Shown piece after piece: positions 26,198-35,373 of a stretch of 64,000 nucleotides of DNA. The position numbers were made by a program, and so were the translations under genes. The first letter of the stretch is position 1, and every line of letters begins with the position of its first letter. Source of the DNA: Streptomyces sp. CB02980 (GTDB taxonomy: Bacteria; Actinomycetota; Actinomycetes; Streptomycetales; Streptomycetaceae); contig NZ_JACSCH020000010.1 of assembly GCF_014451325.2 (NCBI RefSeq), forward strand, positions 164,258 through 228,257, in the 5' to 3' direction. The notes under the pieces were generated by a model. The model saw nothing but the letters and a program-made list of their open reading frames with translations. It had not been told where the DNA came from and ran no database searches.

Positions 26198-27872
26198 CGC
26201 CCGCTCCCGTCACGGAGGTGCCGTCGCCACGCTCCGCCGGAGGCGCTTGCGGGGCCGGCAGCAGCGGGCCGTTCACCGTCGATCCGGGCACCGCGAGCGC
26301 GGTCACGCTCGGTCCGGGCAGCGGCGGCGGCAGGCGGTACAGGGCGAGCGTGCCGTAGGTGGGACCGTCGAACGCGAACACCGGCCGCAGCCCCTCCGTG
26401 AGCCGCTCCACCTCGGCGAGCGAGTACCGCCCGTATCCCTGCTCGATGACCCGCCACGGCACGATCACGTACCGGGCGTCGTTCACCGCCTGCTCCTCGG
26501 GGGTCGCCCAGTGCCCGAGCCGGTAGGTGTCGTTCAGCGCCCAGTTGGTGACACCGCGCGTCCGCTGCCCGTCCACCGTGACGATCCCGCTGCCCGCCGG
26601 TACCTGGGTGAGCAGATGGGCGCGCAGGCGGTCGAAGCCGTCGTCGGGGGTCCATCGGTCGCGGGCGTACACCGCGGCGGGGGCGGCGACCACGGCGACG
26701 AGGGCGGCCCAGGCCGCCAGGCGGAGTCCGGGCCGGCTCCGGGACGGCATCGGCACGGTGACCGCGAGCGCCACCAGGTTGGGCACGAACAGCAGGTACA
26801 GCGCCTGCTCCTCCAGCGTGCCCACGCCGAGCGCGTACCCGAGGGTGACGATCGCCGAGGCGTGGAAGAGCGCGAGCAGCCGGTACACCGGCTCCTTGCG
26901 GCGCAGCAGCAGGAAGAGCGCCACCGGGGTGAGGGCGAGGAGCAGGTACGTGCCCGCGTACCCCGGGAGTTCGGCGAGGAGCCGGCCAGAGAGCGAGGGC
27001 GTGCCCTCCGCGTTGAAGCCGGTCTCCTGGACGACTCCGAGGAGCCGGCGGACGCCGGACGTCTTGGCCTCCCAGAACTCGTCGAAGTGCCCGAACCCGG
27101 CCAGGAGCGCCACGTAGACGACGTACGAGAGGGCGGTCACCCCGGTGGTGAGGGCGACGAGCCTGCGGGGCGGACCCCAGCCGAGCAGCAGGGCGGCGAG
27201 CAGCGGCAGCACGGTGATCAGCACCGCGTGGTCCTTCGTCAGGATCGCAAGACCGAAGAACACCCCGGCGAGCAGTGCCCGGGCCCGTGGCCGGGGCGGC
27301 GGTTCGGCGCGGGTGAGACCCACCAGGACCAGATAGCCCGCGAGGATCCACACCATCGTCCCGGTCTCCAGGAGCACCCGGTTGTTCTGCCGGATGCAGA
27401 ACTGGTCCAGGGCGAACACCAGACCGGCGACCGCGCCGGCGCCGCGCGACCGCACCCGGGCGACCAGGAAGACGACGAGGGCCGCGGTGACCCCGGCCAG
27501 GAGCGCGTTGAGCACCCGTGAGGAGTGCACGCCCGCGATGATGTCGGAGTGCTCCCCGACGAGCTTGGTCCAGCCGGCCTCCACGTAGAAGTAGCCGGGC
27601 GGGTGCAGGAAGAACAGGCCCTCGTCGGTGCGGGGGAAACCGCCCGCCGCGGCGCTCTCCCCGAGCTGCCGGTAGATCGGCTCGTCGATGAACAGGTCGC
27701 CCGCCCGGCTGATCTCCACCAGTCGGAGGGTCACGGTGAGCAGCGCCGCGGCGGCCGCGTACACCGCGGTCGGCACCGAGCCGAGCCGGATGCGCCGACG
27801 CGCCGGCGAGGGCGCGACAGCCGTGGCCGGGTCGGTCCGGGCGGACGAGGGAGCGGTGCGCGGGATCGTCAC
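26184..27872 (-). CDS. GT39/ArnT-like membrane glycosyltransferase
   Basis: A 562-residue protein with about eleven membrane helices. The first loop has FIDEPIYRQL with the acidic catalytic pair of the GT39/ArnT class, then the HPPGY motif (FFLHPPGYFY). A soluble C-terminal domain of about 150 residues follows. Such enzymes take a sugar from a polyprenyl-phosphate carrier on the outer face of the membrane and pass it to a lipid, protein or glycan. The GTG start has GAGGGG upstream and overlaps the PIG-L stop by four bases. The GT2 at the head of the operon could make its lipid-linked donor. Confidence 0.9.
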   Translation of the reverse strand: MTIPRTAPSSARTDPATAVAPSPARRRIRLGSVPTAVYAAAAALLTVTLRLVEISRAGDLFIDEPIYRQLGESAAAGGFPRTDEGLFFLHPPGYFYVEAGWTKLVGEHSDIIAGVHSSRVLNALLAGVTAALVVFLVARVRSRGAGAVAGLVFALDQFCIRQNNRVLLETGTMVWILAGYLVLVGLTRAEPPPRPRARALLAGVFFGLAILTKDHAVLITVLPLLAALLLGWGPPRRLVALTTGVTALSYVVYVALLAGFGHFDEFWEAKTSGVRRLLGVVQETGFNAEGTPSLSGRLLAELPGYAGTYLLLALTPVALFLLLRRKEPVYRLLALFHASAIVTLGYALGVGTLEEQALYLLFVPNLVALAVTVPMPSRSRPGLRLAAWAALVAVVAAPAAVYARDRWTPDDGFDRLRAHLLTQVPAGSGIVTVDGQRTRGVTNWALNDTYRLGHWATPEEQAVNDARYVIVPWRVIEQGYGRYSLAEVERLTEGLRPVFAFDGPTYGTLALYRLPPPLPGPSVTALAVPGSTVNGPLLPAPQAPPAERGDGTSVTGAGDAPR

Positions 27873-28753
27873 GACACACCCCTCGGGGCACGGATCCCTC
27901 GGACCTCGCGCGTCGGTGCCGGGTGCTTCGGCCGGGGGCGGACCGTCGCGTCCGCCGTCTCGGGGAGGAGGTAGACCTCGGGTGTCCTGGGGACGCGGCC
28001 CTCGGGGAACAAGGCGTCGGCCTGGGTCCCGTAGCCCCGGATCAGCTCGGCCTTCCGGTCGATTCCGCGCTCCCAGTCGCGGGCGACCAGACCGTGCCGG
28101 GCGGTGAACCGGGCGTCGGGATCGGCGTGCTGGTTGTACGGGAAGTCGCTGTAGTACACGACCGGGCGTCCGCACCGCTCGGCCGCGGTGCGGACGAGGA
28201 CGTGGTCGGCGTGCCCGCCCACGCCCAGCGGGGCGAGGACCAGGCCGCCGTCGGTGCCGGGCAGCAGGGCGTCGATCGTCTCGCCCACGGCGCGGAGCGT
28301 CTCGTCGTCGTACGGGGAGACCCGGCCCCGGGACAGGTGCAGCCGGTACGTCGGGTACACATGGGCCAGTTCGGGCAGCAGCCCGGTCAGCCGACCGGTG
28401 CCCGGGCGGGGCCGCGGCAGCCGCCGGAAGAGCCCGTCGACCAGTCCGATGTGGCGCCACCCGACGTCGAGCCGCTCCAGGACCCGCAGGTCCTCGGCCC
28501 GTCGCTCGGCGTAGAGTTCCGCGGCGTCCTCGGCGCCGGTCTGCTTCAGGTACTGGCGGGCCGACAGGGTGTGCGGCGGCGGCGCGGCCTCCGTGAACAG
28601 GGAGGCGACCGTCACCGGTGCCCGGCGCCCGGCCCATCCGAGCAGCCCGCCACAGGACAGGACGGCGTCGTCCAGGTGCGGCGAGAGCACCAGGATCGGG
28701 ACGTCCGAACCGACGACCGTCCGGACGAACCCGGTCAGCGGGTCGACTGCCAT
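27869..28753 (-). CDS. PIG-L (LmbE-like) deacetylase
   Basis: A 294-residue zinc hydrolase. The metal motif SPHLDDAVLSCGG sits near residue 25 and the second metal His lies in GVGGHADHVLV. PIG-L enzymes deacetylate N-acetylglucosamine conjugates (MshB, LmbE, GPI precursors). In this setting it probably deacetylates an amino sugar of the glycan or its lipid-linked intermediate. ATG at 28753 with GAGGGG upstream; it overlaps the preceding gene's end by 19 bases. Confidence 0.92.
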   Translation of the reverse strand: MAVDPLTGFVRTVVGSDVPILVLSPHLDDAVLSCGGLLGWAGRRAPVTVASLFTEAAPPPHTLSARQYLKQTGAEDAAELYAERRAEDLRVLERLDVGWRHIGLVDGLFRRLPRPRPGTGRLTGLLPELAHVYPTYRLHLSRGRVSPYDDETLRAVGETIDALLPGTDGGLVLAPLGVGGHADHVLVRTAAERCGRPVVYYSDFPYNQHADPDARFTARHGLVARDWERGIDRKAELIRGYGTQADALFPEGRVPRTPEVYLLPETADATVRPRPKHPAPTREVRGIRAPRGVS

Positions 28754-30561
28754 GACGCACCCCTCTTCCTCGGCCGCCGTGCGGGGGCGGGACTGTCCAG
28801 AAGCCGGTGGGCCAGGGCCAGATAGCGGCCCGTCATCTCGTCCCACGTGTAGTGCTGGGCGGCGATCCCGGAGCGCCGCCCCAACCGGTGGCGCAGCGCC
28901 GCGTCCGTGGCCAGCTCGTTCATCCGCCGGCCGAAGGCCGCCACGTCGAACGGCGGCACGGCCACGTCGCCGCCGTCGCGCATCCAGCGCAGCGCGGGCA
29001 GATCGAAGTGGAGGACGGGCTTGCCGCACGCCATGCCTTCGAGGGCCACCAGACCGAAGGTCTCGTGGCGGGACGGCACCACCAGGAAGGCGCAGTCGCG
29101 CAGGAGCTGGCGCTTGCGGTCGCCCTCGGCGTATCCGACCCAGTGGATCCGGGGCTTCGGTCCGCGGCCGTGGGCGGCCACGAGCGCGGCGAGCCGGCGT
29201 TCCTCGGCCGGGGTACCGCTGCCCGCGATGAGCAGCTCAAGCGGCGGCGCGGCGCTCTCGTACGCGCTGAGGAGCAGGTCGAGGCCCTTGACCCAGGTGT
29301 CGATGCGTCCGAGGAACAGGATGAACTGCCCGCCGCCCAGCCGGTTCTCGTCGAGGACCCGCTGCTCGACCCCGTTGGCGATGACCTGGACGTCGGCCCT
29401 GGGGCTGAGCCGCCGGATCTCCGATCCGTCGGCCGCGTTCATCACCACGATGTGCCGGTAGCAGCGCAGCCCGAGCCGCTCGACCAGGAAGAAGGGGATG
29501 TGGTAGCGCCGCCACAGGGCCTCGGCGCTGCGGCCCTGGTCGATGCCGATGACGGGGGCGTCCGTCGTCAGGGGCAGGAAGCTCGTCGAGAACGGGGGAG
29601 TGAAGCTCTCCAGCCACAGGTCGTGGCGGATGCGGCGGGCGACGAACGGCAGCAGCGTCAGGAACAGCAGCTGGCCGGCGCGCGGGCCGGCCCGGCAGAC
29701 CGGCAGCCGGACGTAGCGGATGCCGTCGCGTTCCTCGCTGCCGGCGTCGCGGCCGGCCGTGACGACGGTCACCCGGAAGTCCTCGGCGAGCCGGCGGGCC
29801 ACCTTGCCGACGACCAGTGCGCCACCGCCCCGGTAGGCGGGGTTCTCCGCATCGTCGTAGATGGACACCACCACGTGCCGGCGCCGCAGGGTCGTGCGCC
29901 GGATCCGCTCCCGGTCCCGAACGACGTCCAGGATCCGGTCGAGCGCCTCACCGGCGATCAGGGCCTGCGACCGTTCGCCGTCGATCCGCGCGAGCCGCGG
30001 CAGCCGCTGGGACCAGCTCCGGTAGCGGGCCCACCAGACGGTCGGGGGACCGGCGATCTCCTCCCAGCCGCGGTTCCGCAGGGTGGCGGGCCCGGTCTCC
30101 ACGAGCAGGGTCAGTCCGTAGCGGTCGGCGATCCGGCGGAACACGGACGCCGCGGCCGAGCGGGTCGGCAGGTCGAACTTCACCAGGCCGTCGAGCGGCC
30201 CCCGGTCCGTGAGGACCACGGACTCACCGCCCCGTGCGCGCCTGCGGGCCCGCACTCCGGCGACCGCGATCCGGGCGGCGAGTTCGCCCGCGTCCAGGAA
30301 CGCGTGGGCACGGCGCAGCCGGGATCCCCGGCGCTTGGGATCCGTGGCGCGCCGTGCCCACCCGTCCCCGCCCGGTCCCGTCTCCCTCGCCTTGGGGGGG
30401 ACCGGGAAACCGCGGCACAGGAAGCAGCCGTAGCAGTGCAGGGTGACGACGGTGAGCCCGCGCTCGTCGAGCAGTGCCGCAAGCCGGCCGACCAGCGAGG
30501 ACTTGCCCGCCCCGTCCGGTCCGGACACGGCGACCAGGAGGGGGCCGTGCGAGCTCGTCAT
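28735..30561 (-). CDS. P-loop kinase fused to a GT4 glycosyltransferase
   Basis: A 608-residue fusion. Residues 1-215 are a thymidylate-kinase-like P-loop domain with Walker A SGPDGAGKSS and a DRG motif (LTDRGPLDGL). Residues 225-600 are a complete GT-B transferase with YRGGGALVVGKVARRL, FLGRIDTWVKGLD and an intact EX7E (ETFGLVALE). The kinase substrate cannot be told; a sugar, lipid or nucleotide is possible. Coupling the two suggests substrate activation and transfer in one protein. The ATG at 30561 overlaps the flippase stop (ATGA) and has GGAGG upstream. Confidence 0.88.
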   Translation of the reverse strand: MTSSHGPLLVAVSGPDGAGKSSLVGRLAALLDERGLTVVTLHCYGCFLCRGFPVPPKARETGPGGDGWARRATDPKRRGSRLRRAHAFLDAGELAARIAVAGVRARRRARGGESVVLTDRGPLDGLVKFDLPTRSAAASVFRRIADRYGLTLLVETGPATLRNRGWEEIAGPPTVWWARYRSWSQRLPRLARIDGERSQALIAGEALDRILDVVRDRERIRRTTLRRRHVVVSIYDDAENPAYRGGGALVVGKVARRLAEDFRVTVVTAGRDAGSEERDGIRYVRLPVCRAGPRAGQLLFLTLLPFVARRIRHDLWLESFTPPFSTSFLPLTTDAPVIGIDQGRSAEALWRRYHIPFFLVERLGLRCYRHIVVMNAADGSEIRRLSPRADVQVIANGVEQRVLDENRLGGGQFILFLGRIDTWVKGLDLLLSAYESAAPPLELLIAGSGTPAEERRLAALVAAHGRGPKPRIHWVGYAEGDRKRQLLRDCAFLVVPSRHETFGLVALEGMACGKPVLHFDLPALRWMRDGGDVAVPPFDVAAFGRRMNELATDAALRHRLGRRSGIAAQHYTWDEMTGRYLALAHRLLDSPAPARRPRKRGASWQSTR

Positions 30562-33167
30562 GGCACTCGCCTCCGCAGTCTCTTGGTCACCACGAGGGGC
30601 ACCCGCAGGGACGCTTCGCGGGTCGCGGCCCGCAGCCGGCCCTCGCCGAGGAGGTGGCCCGAGTGCTCGGCCCCCACCCGGAGCGAGGTCGCCACCGGGA
30701 GCGGCAGCGGCAGCGGGACGTGCTCGCCCCGGTCGAGCCGTGCCATCGCCTCGACGGCGGTGGTGAGCGCCTGCCGGCCGCCCGCGGACCAGCCCTCGCG
30801 GGCGGCCTCGTGACGGGCCTCCGCCACGACGTCGGGGTGGAGGAGCGAGCGCAGGGCGAGGAGTTCGGAGAGGTCCAGGGTCAGGTTCTGGAAGAGGGCG
30901 TGCGCCAGCCAGATCCGCAGCCGGTCGGAGGGACACGGGGTCAGCCAGGCGTAGCCGTCGGTGCCTCCGTCCGCGGCGTCGCGCGGGTGCCTGTCAGGGG
31001 AGCCGTTCAGGTGCCCGTTCGCGGTTTCGGGCCGCGCGACGTGTTCGGCGCGGGCGAAGAGCCGGTCGGTCGGCACCACCGGAACACCGAACCACGAGAC
31101 CGAACCGTGCAGATGGGCCGCCGGGCCCTTCGGGGGTTCCAGGAGCACCTTCGTCGAGCGCTCCAGCCAGTACGTCGTGCGATGCGCGTACCAGCCGTCG
31201 AGCGCGGCCTGGGCGGCCCGCAGCCGCCCCGGGGGCACCACCAGGTCGAAGTTGCCGTACACGTAGTCCCCCGCCAGATCGGCCTTGATCAGGACAGTGG
31301 GGATGCCCGCCGCCCGCAGCCGGTCCGTGGACTCGACGAGGTTCCGCCGGAACAGCCCGGTCGCGCTCTCCACCTCGGTGAGCGTGGCCGCGAGCTGACG
31401 GGGGTACGCGCGGGCCAGCCTGCCCTCGACCTGGTTGCGCCGGGCCGCGGCCAGCGCACCGAGGAGCTCCTCGTCTGCGGCAGGCCGGACCCGACCCCGC
31501 CACACGGCGTCGACGAGAAGGTTCACGGCGCGCTCGTCGTGGACCGCGGCCCGGGTCCCTCGAGCCTCGGCGGGCGACGGCTCCCGCCGCTCCGGTACGG
31601 GCTCTGCCTCCGGAGCCGTACCGGTCCCGCCGTTCAGGGGCGCTTTCTCGGGCCTTGCCACGGGCCCGTCACCAGGGCCGTCACCAGGGCCGTCACCAGG
31701 GCCGTCCCCGGGTCCGTCCCCGGGTTCGTCCCCGGGCCCTCCGGCGGGTCCGGTCTCGAGTACGGGTGTCCGCCGCCGTCCGAAGAACCGCCACAGGGCC
31801 ACCGTGGTGACCACCAGCGCTGCGGCGAACCACACGTAGGTGAACGGGCGGAGCAGCGCGAGGCCCGCGGCCAGTGCGAGCAGGGGCAGCACCACCCGGC
31901 CGAACGGCCGATCGGCGACCCCGAACCCGTGCCGGCGGGAGTGCCGCACGGCCAGCAGGACCAGTGCGGCGACCGTTCCGCACAGCCCGCCGATCGCCAT
32001 GCCGAGCACGCCGCCGGTCGCCCAGCCGGACGCCAGGGCGGTCACGTACAGACCGAGTCCCACGAGCAGCGTGCGCAGGCACGCATAGTCGTTGACGGCC
32101 TGGGCGAAGGTCACGAGGAGGGCGAGCGCGCCGAGCGCGAGGCCCGCCGTCGCCGTGCAGGCCATCAGCGTGGAGACCATCGAGTAGCCGGAGGGGAAGA
32201 CCTCGGTGATGAGCGCGTTCGGCACCGTCGCGGCCACCACCGTCAGGGGCAGCGCCACGGTCAGATACATCCGCAGCGCGCTCGCGGTCAGCGGGTCGCC
32301 CGCCCGGCGTCGCGAGAGCGCGGGCAGGAAGGCGATCGAGACGGCCCCGGCCAGGAACAGCGGGACCCGGCCCAGCATGACCGCCGCCTGGTAACTGGCC
32401 GCCGCCGCACGGTCGGTCGGCAGCATCGCGACGAGGACGATGTCCACGGAGGCGATCAGTGCCACCACGCCCTGGAGCGAGGCGACGCCGGACGCCCGCC
32501 GCCACAGGTCCCGGTCGGCGCTGACCGCGCGCCACGGCCGGCGCGGCTCGTTGCGGAACCGGTTCGGCCAGAAGAACACGTACGGCAGTACGGCGACGCC
32601 GAAGGCGGCGAGGGCTCCCGTCTCGCCGAGCCCCAGCGCCGACACGAAGAAGAGGCCCACGCCGAACTTGAGCAGGGCCTCGACGGCGGTGAGGACCGCG
32701 AGGGTCCGCAGCCGCTCGGTGCCCTGGAGCCAGCCCACGCTGACCCGGGTGACGTAGATGGCCAGGGTCGAGCCCGCGATGGCGAGCGTCGTCAGGGTGC
32801 CCGCGAACTCCATCGCCACACAGCCCACCGCGATCGCGGCGACGGTTCCGCCCACGACGGCCGTGACCATGGCGAAGCGGACCGCCTCACCGCGTTCGGC
32901 GTCCGAGCCGGCCCGGGCGAGGGCCTGGGCCAGCATCCAGGGCACGGTGACCACGGCGACCGCTGCCGTGCACACGACCAGTCCCTGACCGGCGGCGAAG
33001 GTCGCGTACCCGGAGACGTCGAGGAGCCGGGTGAGGATCAGGGTGTACGCGTAGTTCACCGCGCCGACCACGACCACCGCGGTCGCGATCCAGCGCGCGC
33101 CGTGGACGGCGGTGACCTCGTCCTGGTGGACGTGCGACCGCTCGGCGACGCGCGCGGCGGAGATCAT
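30558..33167 (-). CDS. Wzx/MATE-type flippase fused to a nucleotidyltransferase-like domain
   Basis: An 869-residue fusion. Residues 1-455 form about 12-14 membrane helices of the polysaccharide flippase superfamily (ARWIATAVVVVGAVNYAYTL at the start). A linker near 474-503 contains GPGD tandem repeats. Residues about 525-869 resemble the uncharacterised nucleotidyltransferase family (PF14907 type), with IPTVLIKADL and YGNFDLVV at the active-site position; only one of the usual acidic pair is kept, so activity is doubtful. The fusion would place a cytosolic domain on the flippase that exports lipid-linked glycan. Both ends overlap neighbours by four bases (ATGA). Confidence 0.88.
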   Translation of the reverse strand: MISAARVAERSHVHQDEVTAVHGARWIATAVVVVGAVNYAYTLILTRLLDVSGYATFAAGQGLVVCTAAVAVVTVPWMLAQALARAGSDAERGEAVRFAMVTAVVGGTVAAIAVGCVAMEFAGTLTTLAIAGSTLAIYVTRVSVGWLQGTERLRTLAVLTAVEALLKFGVGLFFVSALGLGETGALAAFGVAVLPYVFFWPNRFRNEPRRPWRAVSADRDLWRRASGVASLQGVVALIASVDIVLVAMLPTDRAAAASYQAAVMLGRVPLFLAGAVSIAFLPALSRRRAGDPLTASALRMYLTVALPLTVVAATVPNALITEVFPSGYSMVSTLMACTATAGLALGALALLVTFAQAVNDYACLRTLLVGLGLYVTALASGWATGGVLGMAIGGLCGTVAALVLLAVRHSRRHGFGVADRPFGRVVLPLLALAAGLALLRPFTYVWFAAALVVTTVALWRFFGRRRTPVLETGPAGGPGDEPGDGPGDGPGDGPGDGPGDGPVARPEKAPLNGGTGTAPEAEPVPERREPSPAEARGTRAAVHDERAVNLLVDAVWRGRVRPAADEELLGALAAARRNQVEGRLARAYPRQLAATLTEVESATGLFRRNLVESTDRLRAAGIPTVLIKADLAGDYVYGNFDLVVPPGRLRAAQAALDGWYAHRTTYWLERSTKVLLEPPKGPAAHLHGSVSWFGVPVVPTDRLFARAEHVARPETANGHLNGSPDRHPRDAADGGTDGYAWLTPCPSDRLRIWLAHALFQNLTLDLSELLALRSLLHPDVVAEARHEAAREGWSAGGRQALTTAVEAMARLDRGEHVPLPLPLPVATSLRVGAEHSGHLLGEGRLRAATREASLRVPLVVTKRLRRRVP
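31664..31745 (-). repeat. 12-bp tandem repeats in the flippase linker
   Basis: Six or more near-perfect 12-base units (GGGCCGTCACCA / GGGTCCGTCCCC on the plus strand) encode Gly-Pro-Gly-Asp tetrads between the membrane and soluble domains. In-frame copy changes would only alter linker length. Confidence 0.85.
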
Positions 33168-34621
33168 GACGGCCGCCCGGGGTCCGGACCGCGGGCGGAC
33201 CCTTCGCCGGGCTCCGCCGCGCCGAGCAGGACGTCGTGGCCGTTCGCCAGGACGATGTCGGCCTCGGCGACGTCGAGGCGACGCAGCGCGCTCAACGCCC
33301 GCACCTCGTCGCAGCCGTGGAGCAGCAGCCGGAAGGCGTCGCCGTTCCGCTGCCAGGCGTCGGTCTGCCGCAGGGCGCGGCGGACCGCCCGTTCGGTGGA
33401 CTCGGGGTCGGGGGACGTGAAGCGCGTGATGACGGACAGGTCGCTGGCCGAGCGGCGCGAGCGCCGGTGCCGGTGGATGCGCTGGAGGTCCTCCACGACG
33501 ACCTGGGCGAGCCGTTCGGCGCTGGCGTCCCAGGAGAAGGCGGCGGCCCAGGCACGGCAGCGGGCCGCGGTGCGGGCCCGCGCCTCGGGGCTGGACAGCG
33601 CGTCGAAGGCCGCGGCGATACCGGCCGCCAGATCCGCGTCCGGATCGAGCAGCCACCCGTTGACGCCCGGGCGGATCGCGTCCCGCAGCCCCGGCACGTC
33701 GAAGGCGAGCGCGGGGGTGCCGACGGTGTTCGCCTCGATGACGGCGAGGCCCCAGCCCTCGGCGACCGACGGAACGACCGTCAGCCACGCCCGGTGGAAC
33801 AGCTCCTGCTTGCGCTCGTCGGAGACGTGTCCGTGGAACTCGACGGCGGAGCCGATGCCGAGACCGGCGGCGAGCTTGCGCAGCGCATCGCCCTCGGGGC
33901 CGTCCCCGCACAGGTCGACGCGCAGCTCCGGCAGGCGGCGCAGCAGCGCCGGCAGGGCCCGGAGGATCAGGTCGACCCGCTTCTGCGGCACCAGCCGGCT
34001 GACGACGGTGAGCGCCGGGGTGGCCGAGCGCCGCCCGGCGGGACCCGTGAGCCGGGGGCGGGGGCGCCCGTTGGGCACGATGTAGATCGGATTGCCGAAG
34101 CCGAGTTCCCGCCGGGTGCCCTCGCGGGTGGAGGGCGAGACGACCACCACGGGCCGGCCCCGGTAGACGCGTCGGCTGACCTGCTTCTCCAGGACCCGGC
34201 CGACGGTGTTCATCGGCCACCGGAACCGGGTGTCGAACTGGTGCTGGTGGACGTGGTGGATGACGCAGAGGTCCGCGGTCCACCGGGGTGTGAACAGCGG
34301 TGAGAAGAACGGGATCCCGTTCTGGAAGTCGACCACGGCGTCGTACGCGTGACGGTTCCGCAGCAGGTGCGCCGCGGCGGCGGCGTACACGCCGAACGTG
34401 CCGCCGGCGCGCACGACGCGGATCCCGTCGCGGTACTCCCGGGCACGCGAGCCGGGGTACCGCGACGAGACGAGGGTGACGTGGGCTCCGGCCGCCGCGA
34501 ACCGCCGGGCGATCTCCCAGCAGTACGCCTCGGCCCCGCCCGCGTCGGGGTGCGTGGGGTCGCGCCAGTTGAGGAAGGCGAGGTCGGTACGGGCGAGCCG
34601 GTCGAGTGCGGTCATGATCAT
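33164..34621 (-). CDS. GT4-family glycosyltransferase with extra C-terminal domain
   Basis: A GT-B enzyme of about 485 residues. It has the nucleotide-sugar fold opening FLNWRDPTHPDAGGAE, then VSRLVPQKRVDL and an intact EX7E (EGWGLAVIE). About 85 residues follow the GT domain (from SDLSVITRF to ILANGHDVLL), resembling a small unrelated alpha/beta domain of unknown role. The ATG at 34621 gives TGATG coupling with the upstream GT2; a GTG one codon upstream is equally possible. The operon order suggests it extends the glycan started by the GT2. Confidence 0.88.
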   Translation of the reverse strand: MIMTALDRLARTDLAFLNWRDPTHPDAGGAEAYCWEIARRFAAAGAHVTLVSSRYPGSRAREYRDGIRVVRAGGTFGVYAAAAAHLLRNRHAYDAVVDFQNGIPFFSPLFTPRWTADLCVIHHVHQHQFDTRFRWPMNTVGRVLEKQVSRRVYRGRPVVVVSPSTREGTRRELGFGNPIYIVPNGRPRPRLTGPAGRRSATPALTVVSRLVPQKRVDLILRALPALLRRLPELRVDLCGDGPEGDALRKLAAGLGIGSAVEFHGHVSDERKQELFHRAWLTVVPSVAEGWGLAVIEANTVGTPALAFDVPGLRDAIRPGVNGWLLDPDADLAAGIAAAFDALSSPEARARTAARCRAWAAAFSWDASAERLAQVVVEDLQRIHRHRRSRRSASDLSVITRFTSPDPESTERAVRRALRQTDAWQRNGDAFRLLLHGCDEVRALSALRRLDVAEADIVLANGHDVLLGAAEPGEGSARGPDPGRPS

Positions 34622-35370
34622 CACCGGGCCAGCGAGATGCGCAGGAGATCGGCCATCGAGCGCAGTCCGTCGCGCCGTGCCGAGAACGTCGAGCCGGGTA
34701 CGTCGTGCCAGACCACCGGCACCTCCACGACGTCCCGCCCGGCCCGTACGACATGGGCGAGCAGTTCCACGTCGAAGGCGAAGCCGTCGATGTGGCAGTC
34801 ACGCGCGATCGCGCGGGCGAGCGGACCGCAGAAGAACTTGAACCCGCACTGGGTGTCGGCGACCCCGGGCAGCGACAGATGCGCGAGCGAACGGAACAGC
34901 AGGCCGCCGCCGCGCCGCAGGGCCGACTGCTCCACGTCGAGCCGGGCGCCCGGTGCGTGGCGCGAGGCGATGACCGCGCCGTGGCCCGCCCGGAGCAGCT
35001 CCATCACGCGGTCCAGGGTCTCGACGGGGGTGGCGTTGTCGGCGTCGGCGAAGCCGATGAAGCGGGCGGAGGAGGTCTCGATGCCGCGCCGGACCGCCGC
35101 GCCCTTGCCCTGGTCGCTGCACCCGATGGCGTGGACCGGGACGGGGGGGTCGGCGAAGCGCTCCAGGGCGTCGAGGGTGCCGTCGGCGCTGTTGTTGTCG
35201 ACCACGACGACCGCCGACGACCAGGGCCGTCCGGCCAGGAAGTCGACCGTGGCGGCCACGGTCGAGGGCAGCCTGCGCTGCTCGTTGTAGGCCGGGATGA
35301 GCAGTTCGAGCTCCACCGGCGGGCGGACGAGCCGATGGGGGAGCGGTGCGTGGGCGCGGGCGGTGGCCAT
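34621..35370 (-). CDS. GT2-family glycosyltransferase (DPM1/ALG5-like)
   Basis: A GT-A enzyme of about 249 residues. ELLIPAYNEQRRLP opens the fold, the metal-binding motif is FADADNATP, and GFKFFCGPLARAI with HIDGFAFDVELL resembles polyprenyl-phosphate sugar synthases without membrane tail. It would attach a sugar to a lipid phosphate carrier, possibly feeding the GT39 enzyme. First gene of the eight-gene operon. ATG at 35370 (GTG one codon upstream is possible), with GAGGAGG upstream. Confidence 0.88.
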   Translation of the reverse strand: MATARAHAPLPHRLVRPPVELELLIPAYNEQRRLPSTVAATVDFLAGRPWSSAVVVVDNNSADGTLDALERFADPPVPVHAIGCSDQGKGAAVRRGIETSSARFIGFADADNATPVETLDRVMELLRAGHGAVIASRHAPGARLDVEQSALRRGGGLLFRSLAHLSLPGVADTQCGFKFFCGPLARAIARDCHIDGFAFDVELLAHVVRAGRDVVEVPVVWHDVPGSTFSARRDGLRSMADLLRISLAR

Positions 35371-35373
35371 CAC

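Noticed and set aside
30558..34802. 1414-residue minus-strand frame reading through to the flippase
   Set aside because: The upstream part is the wrong frame of two glycosyltransferase genes; the flippase starts at the ATGA overlap at 33167.
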